NCBI GenBank assembly: GCA_947494645.1
Contig: CANLVO010000001.1
Location: 1,054,001-1,118,000, forward strand
DNA length: 64,000 nucleotides
Direction: 5' to 3'
Source: an uncultured Litoreibacter sp.
Lineage (GTDB): Bacteria; Pseudomonadota; Alphaproteobacteria; Rhodobacterales; Rhodobacteraceae
The notes under the pieces are model-generated. The model saw only the letters and a list, made by a program, of their open reading frames with translations, had not been told where the DNA came from and did not search any database. The translations under genes and the position numbers were made by a program. Below, piece after piece: positions 1-8,997 of this stretch (positions are counted from its first letter, which is position 1; each line of letters starts with the position of its first letter).

Positions 1-212
1 TCTGCACCGGGGGGCATCACGTTTCCAGACAGCATCTGTATCCCCGCCTCAGAGGCCAGCCAGTCGGCGTCTAGCCCCATCTGAGCGGCCAAATCCGCGT
101 TCAGCCGAATAAGTGTAGGGCCGGCCACCGGAGTTGCCTGCATTTTGGTATAGAACCGCGGCGGCAGTGTTGCGTAGCTGTTGGTGAATTGGGGCGAGGC
201 AGGCGAGGTCAC
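1..212 (-). CDS. selO: Protein adenylyltransferase SelO (YdiU), N-terminal part
   Basis: Only the first ~70 codons are inside the window; the gene runs off the left edge. The minus-strand reading includes SYATLPPRFYTKM, TPVAGPTLIRLN and LASEAGIQMLSGNVMPPGA, which match the N-terminus of the SelO/YdiU pseudokinase family. These enzymes transfer AMP from ATP to protein hydroxyl groups and are linked to redox stress. The start is taken as GTG at 210-212: an in-frame TGA lies just upstream and no ATG precedes the conserved part. This GTG overlaps the stop of the nucleoside hydrolase (GTGA), which suggests translational coupling. The catalytic region is not visible. Confidence 0.8.
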   Translation of the reverse strand, partial: MTSPASPQFTNSYATLPPRFYTKMQATPVAGPTLIRLNADLAAQMGLDADWLASEAGIQMLSGNVMPPGA

Positions 213-1147
213 AACCGCCCAATCCGGTCAGTAAGGAGAGCGAAGAAGCCGTCCGCATTTACGTCGCCCATGAAGAGCGCGTTTGGCGCGCGATCAGTCA
301 CGCGCCACCAATCCGCGACGGTCATGCCAAGGGTCAGCTCTGAGTTGGTTTCAACCATCACATTGACCTCGCGCCCTTCGAAAAGCTCCGGCTTCAGAAG
401 GTAGGCGATAACACATGGGTCGTGCAGTGGCGCGCCCTCAGAGCCGTACTTCTCCTTATCGAAGCGTTCGAAGAAATCTGTCCATTCGGCGACCATTCGA
501 CCGGGTTCAGTTCCCAACGCACGAAACGCCTCGACACGCGGGCGCGTGGTCAGCGCTTTATGGGTAACATCGAGCGGCATGACGACAATCCGAATGCCGG
601 ATTTGAAAACAATATCAGCGGCCTCAGGGTCGACATAGATGTTGAATTCCGCCGCGGGTGTGATGTTGCCAACCTGAAAGTAAGCGCCCCCCATCAGGAC
701 GATCTCTTGCACCCGGCTTATGATATCCGGTGCACGACTGAACGCGGTTGCAATGTTGGTCAATGGCCCCAATGGGCAGAGCGTAACCGTGCCCGCGGGC
801 TCGGCCCGCAAGGTCTCGATGATGAAATCGACCGCGTGGCCGTCCTGCAAAGCCATCTTGGGGGTCGGCAATTGCGGGCCGTCCAAGCCAGTTTTGCCGT
901 GCACATGTTCAGCAGTCACAAGCTTGCGGGACAGCGGTGCTTCGCAGCCAGCAAAGACCTTAACGTCGGTCCGCCCCGCCAACTCGCATACAATCAGCGC
1001 ATTTTTCGTTGTGAGTGGTAAAGGCACATTGCCTGCGACGGCGGTGATCCCCAAAACCTCGAGTTCTGGTGAACCAAGTGCCAAAAGAACGGCCACTGCG
1101 TCGTCTTGCCCGGGGTCCGTGTCGATGATGATCTTGCGCGCAGTCAC
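209..1147 (-). CDS. Inosine-uridine preferring nucleoside hydrolase
   Basis: A 312-residue protein of the IUNH family, which hydrolyses the N-glycosidic bond of ribonucleosides to free base and ribose for salvage. The calcium-binding signature DTDPGQDDA lies at residues 9-17, followed by AVAGNVPL and LCPLGPLTNIA as expected. Length is normal for the family. It is the middle gene of a minus-strand run: its start overlaps the stop of the CorC-like gene by ATGA, and its stop overlaps the selO start by GTGA. Substrate preference (purine or pyrimidine) cannot be decided from sequence. Confidence 0.9.
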   Translation of the reverse strand: MTARKIIIDTDPGQDDAVAVLLALGSPELEVLGITAVAGNVPLPLTTKNALIVCELAGRTDVKVFAGCEAPLSRKLVTAEHVHGKTGLDGPQLPTPKMALQDGHAVDFIIETLRAEPAGTVTLCPLGPLTNIATAFSRAPDIISRVQEIVLMGGAYFQVGNITPAAEFNIYVDPEAADIVFKSGIRIVVMPLDVTHKALTTRPRVEAFRALGTEPGRMVAEWTDFFERFDKEKYGSEGAPLHDPCVIAYLLKPELFEGREVNVMVETNSELTLGMTVADWWRVTDRAPNALFMGDVNADGFFALLTDRIGRL

Positions 1148-2451
1148 AGCGGTCGGACCTTCAAGCTCGTAATTCGGTTCTCTGTTTTCTGCGTAACTTC
1201 AAAGCGATACCCGTGAAAGCTAAACTGCTGCCCTTCATTGGGGATTGATTGCGCCTCGTGGATTACAAGGCCAGCAACGGTATTGGCTTCCTCGTCCGGC
1301 AGGTTCCAGTCCAACTGGCGGTTCAGGTCGCGAATGGTCATGGCTCCATCGATTTGGTAGGCACCATCCGCGCCGGGTTCGGGGGCTTGCTCGTCGCCGA
1401 TGTCGAACTCGTCGGTGATCTCGCCAACGATTTCTTCCAAAATGTCTTCGAGCGTGATCAGGCCTTGGAGGCCACCATATTCGTCCACAACCATCGCAAA
1501 ATGGGTGCTTTGAGCCAGAAACTGGCGCATTTGCTCTTCGAGCGTTGTGGTCTCGGGCACGAAATACGGTTTGCGCATCACTTGGGACACATCAAACCCT
1601 TTGAGGGTGCCGGTAATCCCGTCTGGCGAACGAAGCGCCTTGTCGACGGCCCGAAGCAGGTCTTTGGCATGGAGAACGCCGATGATGTTCTCCTGATCTT
1701 CGCGGTAGATCGGAAGGCGCGTGTATGCGGACTTCAGGGCCTGTTCGATAATGTCCTCGGGGCTGTCATCGCCATTGATCATCTCGATCTCGGAGCGGTG
1801 TAGCATAATCTCTTCAACGTCACGCTCGGCGAGGTCCAATGCGCCAAGCAGGCGATCACGTTGTTCTTTTTCGACGACCCCCTCTTGGTGGCCCAACTCC
1901 AGCGCACCGGCAATTTCCTCATGAACGGACAGGATTTGGCTGTCGGGATCAGTTTCCACCCCAAACACTTTGAGCATCCCACGCACCAGGGCACGCACAA
2001 CCGTGACGACGGGGGCGAACACCAATACTACAACGGCAATAGCGCCTGAGACGCGGGAAGCCGCAGCTTCTGCGTTCGTGATTGCATATGTCTTTGGCAG
2101 GACCTCGGCGAAGATCAAAACCAGGAGAGTCATGACCAAGGTCGCCAAAGCCACGCCGCTTTCACCAAATAACTTTGTGAAAAGCGCAGTCGCTAAGGAG
2201 GCCGCAAGAATATTGACCAAGTTGTTGCCTAGCAAAACCGATCCGATCAGCCGCTCGTTATCTTCGGTGATCTGAAGCGCCCGCTCTGCCCCGGGAGAGC
2301 CCTTATCAGCTTGTGAACGCAGTTTGCCTCGAGAGGCAGCTGTGAGCGCGGTCTCGGAACCGGAAAAGAAGGCCGACAGGACCAGCAGAAAGATGATCGA
2401 GCCGGCGGTGATCCAGGAGGCCGTGTCGATCAGCGAGTTGGGGTCGTCCAT
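1144..2451 (-). CDS. HlyC/CorC family transporter (CNNM-type, CBS domains)
   Basis: A 435-residue membrane protein with the DUF21/CBS/CorC_HlyC layout. About four membrane segments in residues 13-160 form the DUF21 part (FLLVLSAFFSGSETALTAA near the N-terminus). Two CBS motifs lie at about 215-345 (TRLPIYRED, MVVDEYGGLQGLITLEDI), and the C-terminal CorC_HlyC domain at about 355-435 contains DGAMTIRDLN. The family is implicated in Mg2+/Co2+ efflux or homeostasis; older databases call it hemolysin. It is the first gene of the run toward nucleoside hydrolase and selO and is divergent from the phosphoesterase at 2537. Confidence 0.9.
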   Translation of the reverse strand: MDDPNSLIDTASWITAGSIIFLLVLSAFFSGSETALTAASRGKLRSQADKGSPGAERALQITEDNERLIGSVLLGNNLVNILAASLATALFTKLFGESGVALATLVMTLLVLIFAEVLPKTYAITNAEAAASRVSGAIAVVVLVFAPVVTVVRALVRGMLKVFGVETDPDSQILSVHEEIAGALELGHQEGVVEKEQRDRLLGALDLAERDVEEIMLHRSEIEMINGDDSPEDIIEQALKSAYTRLPIYREDQENIIGVLHAKDLLRAVDKALRSPDGITGTLKGFDVSQVMRKPYFVPETTTLEEQMRQFLAQSTHFAMVVDEYGGLQGLITLEDILEEIVGEITDEFDIGDEQAPEPGADGAYQIDGAMTIRDLNRQLDWNLPDEEANTVAGLVIHEAQSIPNEGQQFSFHGYRFEVTQKTENRITSLKVRPL

Positions 2452-2536
2452 TTGGGGTGTGTGTTCCGATATCTGTTGAGCTTGATACCGTTATGGGGCC
2501 AAGGTGGGCGCGGTTCAAGGGGAGGCCAAAGGCGGA

Positions 2537-3349
2537 ATGACCCAAAGGTTTGTGGATTTAGGAGTGCTAGACGGTCCCGTGTTGTTGTTTGGTGGCCCGT
2601 ACTCGAATTTGCACGCGACCCGGGCGCTATTGGCGCAGGCACGCGATATCCCACGCGGCAACCGGATATGTACGGGCGACGTTGTCGCCTATTGCGCCCA
2701 TCCCGTCGAAACCACAGCCCTCGTTGCCGATCAGGTGGGGACGATTGTTGCGGGCAATTGCGAGTTGCAACTGACGAGCGGCCAAGAGGATTGCGGCTGC
2801 GGTTTTGAGGAAGGCTCGGCCTGCGATTTGGCATCGAAGAGTTGGTTTCCATATGCGGCAGAGCGCATGAGAGGTTCATTGGATCTGCTAGAGAATCTTC
2901 CGGAGATCGCGGTTTTCCAGCACTCGGGCCGCCGCTATGCGGTGATTCACGGCGGCGTCTCTGACGTGTCTCGGTTCATTTGGTCGGTGGATAGCGATAA
3001 CGTATTCAAAAACGAAATCAGTAGCCTAGAAGGCGAAGTTGGTGAAGTCGACGGTATAGTCTGTGGCCATAGCGGCATCCCGTTCGAGCGCTTTGTTGAC
3101 GGGAAGCAATGGGTCAACGCAGGTGTTGTTGGGATGCCGCCGCATGATGGACGACCCCAGACCAGGTACTGTGTGATGCAGGACGGGCAAGTGATGTTCC
3201 ACGAACTTAGTTATGATCACCAAGCCGCCGCTCAAGCAATGCGCGAGGCAGGGCTTACGCAAGGCTATGAGGTTTCGCTCATCAGTGGCATTTGGCCGTC
3301 TGAGGACATCTTGCCGGACAAAATGAGACGCGAACGCCTATATGCCTAG
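2537..3349 (+). CDS. Metallophosphoesterase family protein
   Basis: A 270-residue protein with calcineurin-like metallophosphoesterase motifs: GGPYSNLHATRAL near the N-terminus in place of GDxHG, TGDVVAYC (GDxxxYG-like), the GNCE tetrad, then IHGG and CGHSGIPF (GHTH-like). These suggest a two-metal phosphatase of the YfcE/DUF2436-like sort; the substrate is unknown. The start is placed at ATG 2537, preceded by AGGGGAGG; an upstream in-frame ATG at 2504 would add 11 unlikely residues. The region between the GNCE and HGG motifs is Cys-rich (EDCGCGFEEGSACDL). It converges on xerD with a 4-bp stop overlap. Confidence 0.75.
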   Translation: MTQRFVDLGVLDGPVLLFGGPYSNLHATRALLAQARDIPRGNRICTGDVVAYCAHPVETTALVADQVGTIVAGNCELQLTSGQEDCGCGFEEGSACDLASKSWFPYAAERMRGSLDLLENLPEIAVFQHSGRRYAVIHGGVSDVSRFIWSVDSDNVFKNEISSLEGEVGEVDGIVCGHSGIPFERFVDGKQWVNAGVVGMPPHDGRPQTRYCVMQDGQVMFHELSYDHQAAAQAMREAGLTQGYEVSLISGIWPSEDILPDKMRRERLYA

Positions 3350-4290
3350 TCCGTATCGGCCAAGGGATGTTTTTGAAGCACGAGTTCCTTGAGACGCTCG
3401 TCAATCACATGGGTATAGATCTCGGTGGTTGAAATGTCGGCGTGGCCAAGCAACGTTTGGATTGCTCGAAGGTCCGCGCCTCCCGCCAGAAGATGGGTCG
3501 CGAACGCGTGGCGCAACGTATGGGGCGTGACCTTGTCGGGAGCGACGCCACCTGCGACGGCCAATTCCTTGATCAGCATGTAAAATCGGTGCCGGGTGAT
3601 GTGGCCAGCTTTGCTGTGTGACGGGAACAGGAACTTTGACGGGGCCGCGCCTTTCTTGCGCGCAAGGTCTTCTTGCGCGTCACGGGTATCGATCCAGAGC
3701 ACAAGTGCATCACGGGCCGCAGGTGAAAGGGGCACCATGCGTTCCTTGTCGCCTTTGCCGCGCACGAGGATCATCCGAGGATCACCTCTTGTGGCGGATA
3801 CCGGCAGGGTGACCAACTCGCTGACGCGCATACCAGTCGCGTAAAGCAACTCCATCATACAGGTGTTACGAATGCGGTCTTCTTGGGACTTGGCGGAAGT
3901 CTGAGCGACGCCAAGCAAGCGGTCCACCTCGTCGATGGACAGGGTCTTGGGAAGGGATTTCTCTTTGCCGGGGCCTTTAATCTGGATCGCCGGATTATCT
4001 GTGCGCCAGCCTTCTTCATAGGCAAAACGATAGAGCTGCTTGAGCGAAGAAAGGCGTCTGGCGCGTGTGGACCGGGCAAGTCCCGCAGCATCGCAGGCGA
4101 TCAAGTAGCCCTCGATATGGTCACGGGATGCGGTTTGGAAGCTCTGGTTCTTTCGTTCAAGCCAATCGGCCGCGTCGATGAGGTCGCGTCCGTAGGCAAG
4201 GCGAGTGTTCTCGGACGCATCCAACTCGGCAGCTTGAGCCTCCAGAAAACTCTCTATCCAGCGGGACGCGTCTGCACTGACGGTGCTCAT
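3346..4290 (-). CDS. xerD: Tyrosine recombinase XerD
   Basis: A 314-residue site-specific tyrosine recombinase. The N-terminal SAM-like domain (1-105) is followed by the catalytic domain. Active-site residues are visible: R155 in GMRVSEL, the lysine in GKGDKE, H257 and R260 in HTLRHAFATH, H283 in LGHADIS and the nucleophile Y292 in EIYTHV. XerD acts with XerC at dif to resolve chromosome dimers. The assignment to XerD rather than XerC rests on overall similarity and on position after the exported protein, with which it shares an ATGA overlap. The stop shares CTAG with the convergent phosphoesterase stop. Confidence 0.9.
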   Translation of the reverse strand: MSTVSADASRWIESFLEAQAAELDASENTRLAYGRDLIDAADWLERKNQSFQTASRDHIEGYLIACDAAGLARSTRARRLSSLKQLYRFAYEEGWRTDNPAIQIKGPGKEKSLPKTLSIDEVDRLLGVAQTSAKSQEDRIRNTCMMELLYATGMRVSELVTLPVSATRGDPRMILVRGKGDKERMVPLSPAARDALVLWIDTRDAQEDLARKKGAAPSKFLFPSHSKAGHITRHRFYMLIKELAVAGGVAPDKVTPHTLRHAFATHLLAGGADLRAIQTLLGHADISTTEIYTHVIDERLKELVLQKHPLADTD

Positions 4291-5858
4291 GCACGCGGCC
4301 GTGTCAGCAGCATATGCAGCGCGGTTTGGCGGGCGACATCGTCCAGCCCCAAGACGCTCAATGCGGCAAGCCCGCGTTCCACATCGGCGGGATCTGTGCG
4401 AGGGCCGTCCGCAAGCAAGGCGAGAGCTTGTAATGCGACCTCGCCTAAGCGGCGCTCATCAAGCAGTTCAGAGAATGCAGCAGGCAGTTCGTCGGCGTTG
4501 AACCCAGCGATGATAGCGGCTTCCAAAGCATCTTCGCTATTTTGCTCACCCAGCTGGCCTTTGGCCACAGCCGACCAGAGAGGTGGGGCTGCGTTCGCGA
4601 GCGAACTATTCGCGGCCTTTTCATAGTCCTTTGACATGAAGGCGGCTCTGGCTGCGCTGCTCGCGGTGTTGTCGACTAGTTCGGCCTCGATTAATTTGGG
4701 GCCGTAGCTTTGCGCGAAGGCATGATCCAGCCCAGCGCTGCGCATGGCCCGCATGGCCGGGGTCAGGGTGGCGGCGATGCGCGAGGGATCGGCAGAGCTG
4801 AGCGCAGCCTCGAAGTCCTGAATGGCGCGTGCGCGGTCCCAAACGCCGCCTGACGCTGCAGGGCTGCGTTCGGAGTAAAGCGAAAACAAGGTGTCCGGTG
4901 CGATTGCGCCAGTGCGCACAAGGCGCTCCGCTGCTGACAGCCTTGCTTTCCAACCGTTGGTTTCCGACAGGCCGCGATACGCGAACGCATGGGGCAGCCC
5001 ACCTAGGCTTAAGGGCTCTCCTATGGCTTCGTGCATACGAAAGTACAGAGGCGTTATCCGTTCCGGTACGGGCAAGAATGGCTCGCCTTCAAACAGCTCC
5101 GGGTCCAGGAATCGTGCAAGCAGCGCGTCTTCTTTTTCGGAGATCACGCCGAGCGCCTTGCCAGTGTTCAAGGTCAATGCCGCTGCGTCCCAATCGCCGG
5201 TGCGGGCCAAGCAAAGGATCCGGGCAGGATAAGTTGGCGCAATTGACGGCGTTTGCAGCATCATAACGCAGGCTTGGTCTTCTTGGCCGGTGAGCAAACT
5301 TACGTCAAACCAGCGACCGAACACTTCGGGACGTGCGGGGCCGGCTCGGGCCAGAAGAGCCTGTGCCTGATCCAAAGCACCAAGTTCAAGAAACTTGTCG
5401 ACGCGCGCGAGAAACATCTCTGCGCCATCCGTGCTGTCTGCCGGGGCAGGGAGCTCTGCCAGAAGAAGCGTCGTTAGGAACTGGGCCAACGGAGGGGGTA
5501 GGTCGCCACGCAGGTCACGCAGCGCTGGGACCACGTCTTTCACGGATGAGTGAGCCCAGAAATCAGCGGGCAGCCCTGTCGACGTGCGAGGCAACAGGCC
5601 CACCGCGTCTAACTTCAGTTGGCCCAAGGTCATTGTCGTTACCTGTGTCGCTGTGGCCGAAACAGCGACGTCGTCCGCACCCTGATCTGTTACTTTTGGC
5701 AAAGGGGTTGCATCCCCACGCACGACATCTGAGAGCCAATCAATTGCAGAGAGGGGTGCGTCCTGCGATTGCGCCTGTGTCGGAACAGGCGCCAAATGCG
5801 CTGAAACTGCCAACGCTGTCCAAACGACCGATGCGAGGGTCGATTTACTAATTCGCAT
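4287..5858 (-). CDS. Exported protein of unknown function
   Basis: A 523-residue protein with a cleavable signal peptide (basic MRISKS, a hydrophobic stretch, then cleavage near PTQAQS), so probably periplasmic. The rest is Ala/Leu-rich and mostly helical, like a tetratricopeptide or Sel1-type solenoid, but I recognise no defined repeat or catalytic motif. The start is ATG 5858 with GGTGGAG just upstream; a TTG one codon earlier is the alternative. It overlaps the small membrane protein upstream and xerD downstream, so the three are likely one operon. Function is unknown. Confidence 0.75.
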   Translation of the reverse strand: MRISKSTLASVVWTALAVSAHLAPVPTQAQSQDAPLSAIDWLSDVVRGDATPLPKVTDQGADDVAVSATATQVTTMTLGQLKLDAVGLLPRTSTGLPADFWAHSSVKDVVPALRDLRGDLPPPLAQFLTTLLLAELPAPADSTDGAEMFLARVDKFLELGALDQAQALLARAGPARPEVFGRWFDVSLLTGQEDQACVMMLQTPSIAPTYPARILCLARTGDWDAAALTLNTGKALGVISEKEDALLARFLDPELFEGEPFLPVPERITPLYFRMHEAIGEPLSLGGLPHAFAYRGLSETNGWKARLSAAERLVRTGAIAPDTLFSLYSERSPAASGGVWDRARAIQDFEAALSSADPSRIAATLTPAMRAMRSAGLDHAFAQSYGPKLIEAELVDNTASSAARAAFMSKDYEKAANSSLANAAPPLWSAVAKGQLGEQNSEDALEAAIIAGFNADELPAAFSELLDERRLGEVALQALALLADGPRTDPADVERGLAALSVLGLDDVARQTALHMLLTRPRA

Positions 5859-5982
5859 CAAGCTCCACCGGTTGATTGACCTCGATCCGATTGGGCGTCA
5901 GGTCACCGAAATACGCATAGCCAATAATGGCGGCGATCCCCATCACGATCAGGAAAACCAATAATTTGAGAAGCCGCCTCAT
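5848..5982 (-). CDS. Small single-span membrane protein
   Basis: A 44-residue protein beginning MRRLLKLLVFLIVMG, with one transmembrane segment at about residues 4-24 after a basic N-terminus and a short polar tail (LTPNRIEVNQPVELDAN). The start at 5982 is preferred over an upstream ATG at 6033, which would add a polar extension before the membrane segment. It overlaps the exported protein downstream and lies about 135 bp from the divergent aroK. Function is unknown. Its position at the head of an operon and its sensible membrane topology argue that it is real. Confidence 0.65.
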   Translation of the reverse strand: MRRLLKLLVFLIVMGIAAIIGYAYFGDLTPNRIEVNQPVELDAN

Positions 5983-6117
5983 TGTGCTGTCGTCCCGGTC
6001 CTTTGCTCCGTCACTTGCACAGAATACGCGCAAGTCCAGATGTTTCCATCATTTATATATGGCATTTGAGGCGAGATCACGCCATTCAGAGAAAAGAAAA
6101 AGTTTTTGAGCGAGAGA

Positions 6118-6669
6118 ATGCCGTCACCAACGCTGATTTTGACCAAACCGGTTGCGCTCGTTGGGATGATGGGCGCTGGTAAAAGCGCTGTGGGTCAGGC
6201 TTTGGCGGAGCGTTTGGGCGTTGCTTTCAAGGACTCTGACGAGGCTTTGGTCCAGGCTGCCAACATGAGCATTGCCGAGATTTTCGACCGTGACGGGGAA
6301 GAGTTCTTCAGGGCTCGTGAGACGGAGGTCATTGACCGATTGCTAACGGAGGATCCCGGCATTCTTTCCACTGGTGGCGGAGCGTTCCTTTCAGAGTTGA
6401 ACCGCGATCTGATTTCGAACAAGGGCGTATCGGTTTGGCTGAAGGCTGATCTTGAACTGCTCTGGACACGTGTTCGCCATAAGACCACACGGCCATTGCT
6501 TCGCACGGATGATCCTTATGCGACATTGGCAAAGATATTTGCCGAGCGCGATCCCGTCTATGCCTTGGCCGATCTGACGGTTGAAGCGGATGAAGACTAC
6601 TCAATTACGCAGATGACGGAGGCCGTACTTGCCGTGCTTGTGGCTGCCGAGATTGTGAAGGAAGACTGA
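6118..6669 (+). CDS. aroK: Shikimate kinase
   Basis: A 183-residue kinase that phosphorylates shikimate at the 3-hydroxyl, step five of the chorismate pathway. The P-loop GMMGAGKS is at residues 16-23, followed by the shikimate-binding DSDE, the RETE stretch (FFRARETEV) and the Walker B-like STGGGAF. The arginine lid region RPLLRTDDP is present. The start is ATG 6118; a TTG at 6106 in frame is an alternative and the ribosome site does not settle it. Its TGA overlaps the aroB ATG (TGATG), so the two are coupled. Confidence 0.93.
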   Translation: MPSPTLILTKPVALVGMMGAGKSAVGQALAERLGVAFKDSDEALVQAANMSIAEIFDRDGEEFFRARETEVIDRLLTEDPGILSTGGGAFLSELNRDLISNKGVSVWLKADLELLWTRVRHKTTRPLLRTDDPYATLAKIFAERDPVYALADLTVEADEDYSITQMTEAVLAVLVAAEIVKED

Positions 6670-7769
6670 TGGAAGTGCTGCAGGTCAGCTTGGACGAACG
6701 CTCATATGATATCGTGATTGGCGAGGGACTGCTCGCACAATCCGGCGCGTATCTTTCCAGATTGGGCGTCACTGGCAAGGTGGCGGTGGTCAGCGATGAA
6801 ACGGTGGCTGCGCTCCATCTGGAGAGCTTTCGTCATGGGCTGTCTGGCGCGGGCATCGACATGGTTTCGCTGGTCTTACCGACGGGAGAGGCTACCAAAA
6901 GCTGGCCACATTTCTCGCGGACCGTTGACTGGCTTTTGGAGCAAAGAGTCGAGCGCGGCGACGTTATCGTTGCCTTGGGCGGCGGGGTCATTGGCGATCT
7001 TGTGGGTTTCGCAGCCGCGGTTCTACGTCGTGGAGTCCGCTATGTTCAGGTGCCGACATCTTTGTTGGCGCAGGTTGACAGTTCGGTCGGAGGCAAGACG
7101 GCAATCAACTCTGAACATGGCAAGAACCTGATCGGCGCATTTCACCAGCCATCTCTGGTTCTGGCCGACATTTCCGTACTCGGCACGCTTACAGAGCGCG
7201 ACTTTCTTGCGGGCTACGGTGAAGTGGTCAAATACGGTATGTTGGGAGATGCAGACTTCTTTGAATGGCTTGAAGAAAATGCTGCTGCCATGGCGGCTGG
7301 CGACGTGGAGAAGCGTATCTATGCCGTGAAGCGGTCTTGCGAAATGAAGGCGGCCATCGTTGCCCGTGATGAGACAGAGCAAGGTGAGCGCGCGCTTTTG
7401 AACTTGGGCCATACGTTTTGCCACGCGTTGGAGGCCGCGACTGGATACTCCGACCGCTTATTGCATGGCGAAGGGGTTGCCGTTGGGTGTGCTCTTGCGT
7501 TTGAGGTCTCGGCTCGGCTTGGGCTTTGTAGCCAGGAGGACCCCAGCCGGGTACGGGCGCATTTGTCTAAGATGGGACTGAAACGGGACCTCCGCGACAT
7601 TGAAGGAGACTTACCTGATGCAGATCAGCTGATCGCGCTGATGGGGCAAGACAAGAAGGTGGTCAAAGGTCAGCTTAATTTCATCATGGCGCGTGGCATA
7701 GGCAATGCGTTTGTCACCTCGGATGTGGACTTGGACGTTGTGCGAAACGTGCTTGAAGAAAGCGCTTAG
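6669..7769 (+). CDS. aroB: 3-dehydroquinate synthase
   Basis: A 366-residue enzyme converting DAHP to 3-dehydroquinate with NAD+ and a divalent metal. The NAD-binding GGGVIGDLVGFAA and the DSSVGGKTAIN motif are clear. Metal ligands are expected in GEVVKYG (Glu), LNLGHTFCHALE (His) and LLHGEGVAVG (His), all present. Length is normal. It follows aroK with a one-base overlap, the usual alphaproteobacterial aroKB operon. Its stop overlaps that of the convergent LacI regulator by 4 bp, leaving no room for a separate terminator. Confidence 0.95.
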   Translation: MEVLQVSLDERSYDIVIGEGLLAQSGAYLSRLGVTGKVAVVSDETVAALHLESFRHGLSGAGIDMVSLVLPTGEATKSWPHFSRTVDWLLEQRVERGDVIVALGGGVIGDLVGFAAAVLRRGVRYVQVPTSLLAQVDSSVGGKTAINSEHGKNLIGAFHQPSLVLADISVLGTLTERDFLAGYGEVVKYGMLGDADFFEWLEENAAAMAAGDVEKRIYAVKRSCEMKAAIVARDETEQGERALLNLGHTFCHALEAATGYSDRLLHGEGVAVGCALAFEVSARLGLCSQEDPSRVRAHLSKMGLKRDLRDIEGDLPDADQLIALMGQDKKVVKGQLNFIMARGIGNAFVTSDVDLDVVRNVLEESA

Positions 7770-8803
7770 CCTCCCGTCTTGGTTTTTGTGATCGCCGCGA
7801 CGGAGCCTCGTTCCACTATCGTCGTGGCCAATTTTTGCGAGACGCCTTCGCGTTTCTCCTCAATCATCGCAACGAGTTCCGCTGCCGCCATCTGGCCCAT
7901 CGTGTGATGTGGAACATGAACGGTTGTGAGTTCAGGGCTCGTGACCTGTGCCAGCTCAATGTCGTCAAAACCAGTAATGGAGACATCATCTGGAACGCGC
8001 AATCCCATTAGTCGGGCGCCTCGGATCGCCCCGACAGCCAGAACATCGCTTCCGCACAGAACGATAGTGGTTTCAGGATTCCGCCTCATCAGCGTTATGA
8101 ATGCATCTGCACCGTCATCAAAAGTATAGGGCACCTCAATGAGGTCGAGGGTGTCCGGTTCTAGTCCATGGGTTTCCATTGCGTCCCTTACACCAGCGAT
8201 ACGCATGCGCGCCCGGTCATTCTGGGCGCTCGTTGACGAGATCATTCCAATTCGGCGATGGCCTAGCGCCAAAACCTTCTCAGCAAAAACGCGCATCGCC
8301 GCTCGGTTGTCGAACCCAATGGACGGGGTCGCCTCGGCCTTGTCGTAAGACCAAGTCACAAGCACCGGAACACGCTGCTGTTTGAGGTAGTCGTAGATTG
8401 CAGGATCACGGTCGTGGCCAATAACCAGCAGGCCGTCAGCGCCCCGGGCCACAAGATTTCTGATCTGTTTCTCTTCCGCATCCGTCTTGTACGCGGTGCT
8501 AGAAACGAGAAGCGTATAGCCGCGCCGATCAAGCTCTTCCTGAAAGGCCTGCAAGCCGCGTGCAAATATCGCATTCTCCATTGTTGGGATGATCGCGCCG
8601 ATTGTGAATGTTCGCTTGGCCGCCATTGAGCGCGCAGCAAAGTTCGGGGTGTATCCAAGCTTATCAATTGCGGCCAAAACACGCATGCGGGTGTCTTTGG
8701 TCAATTTGTCAGGGTCATTGAGGCAACGTGAGACCGTAGCCGTTGAGACGCCCGCCATGCGTGCCACATCGTCTAGGGTCGGGGCGGTTTCGTTGGCGGG
8801 CAT
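7766..8803 (-). CDS. LacI family transcriptional regulator (predicted DHPS regulator)
   Basis: A 345-residue LacI/GalR regulator. The helix-turn-helix is at the N-terminus (TLDDVARMAGVSTATVSRCL), the hinge helix follows (NFAARSMAAKRT), then a periplasmic-binding-protein-like effector domain. The start at 8803 puts the helix-turn-helix at the usual distance from the N-terminus; an ATG at 8845 would add 14 residues. It is divergent from the hpsN operon, with a LacI-type palindrome between them, so I infer that it represses that operon and itself in response to DHPS or a product. The effector is not known. Confidence 0.85.
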   Translation of the reverse strand: MPANETAPTLDDVARMAGVSTATVSRCLNDPDKLTKDTRMRVLAAIDKLGYTPNFAARSMAAKRTFTIGAIIPTMENAIFARGLQAFQEELDRRGYTLLVSSTAYKTDAEEKQIRNLVARGADGLLVIGHDRDPAIYDYLKQQRVPVLVTWSYDKAEATPSIGFDNRAAMRVFAEKVLALGHRRIGMISSTSAQNDRARMRIAGVRDAMETHGLEPDTLDLIEVPYTFDDGADAFITLMRRNPETTIVLCGSDVLAVGAIRGARLMGLRVPDDVSITGFDDIELAQVTSPELTTVHVPHHTMGQMAAAELVAMIEEKREGVSQKLATTIVERGSVAAITKTKTGG

Positions 8804-8883
8804 GCTGTATCCGTAATTTTCGAATGCGATCGGGCCGTGGGCCATACTTCTCTAAGTGCGAATGTATGGGCTTGCATTCGAAA

Positions 8884-8897
8884 TGTAAACGCTTACA
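8884..8897. promoter_or_regulatory. LacI-type operator
   Basis: The 14-bp sequence TGTAAACGCTTACA has symmetric half-sites TGTAA and TTACA around a central CG, typical of LacI-family operators. It lies between the divergent regulator (start 8803) and hpsN (start 8998), about 80 bp upstream of the former and 100 bp upstream of the latter. Binding is inferred, not shown. Confidence 0.7.
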
Positions 8898-8997
8898 AAT
8901 GCAATTAACTGATCATGCGGCGCGACAAGTGTGCGAGCGAGAATGCGGCGAGGTGATCAAATTGAACGCGCAAGTTTTACCAATAGGACCTCATGAC

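Noticed and set aside
49-258. 69-residue minus-strand frame at the left edge
   Set aside because: It is the wrong frame: the frame beginning at GTG 212 matches SelO and runs through the edge, so the 69-residue frame is a shadow.
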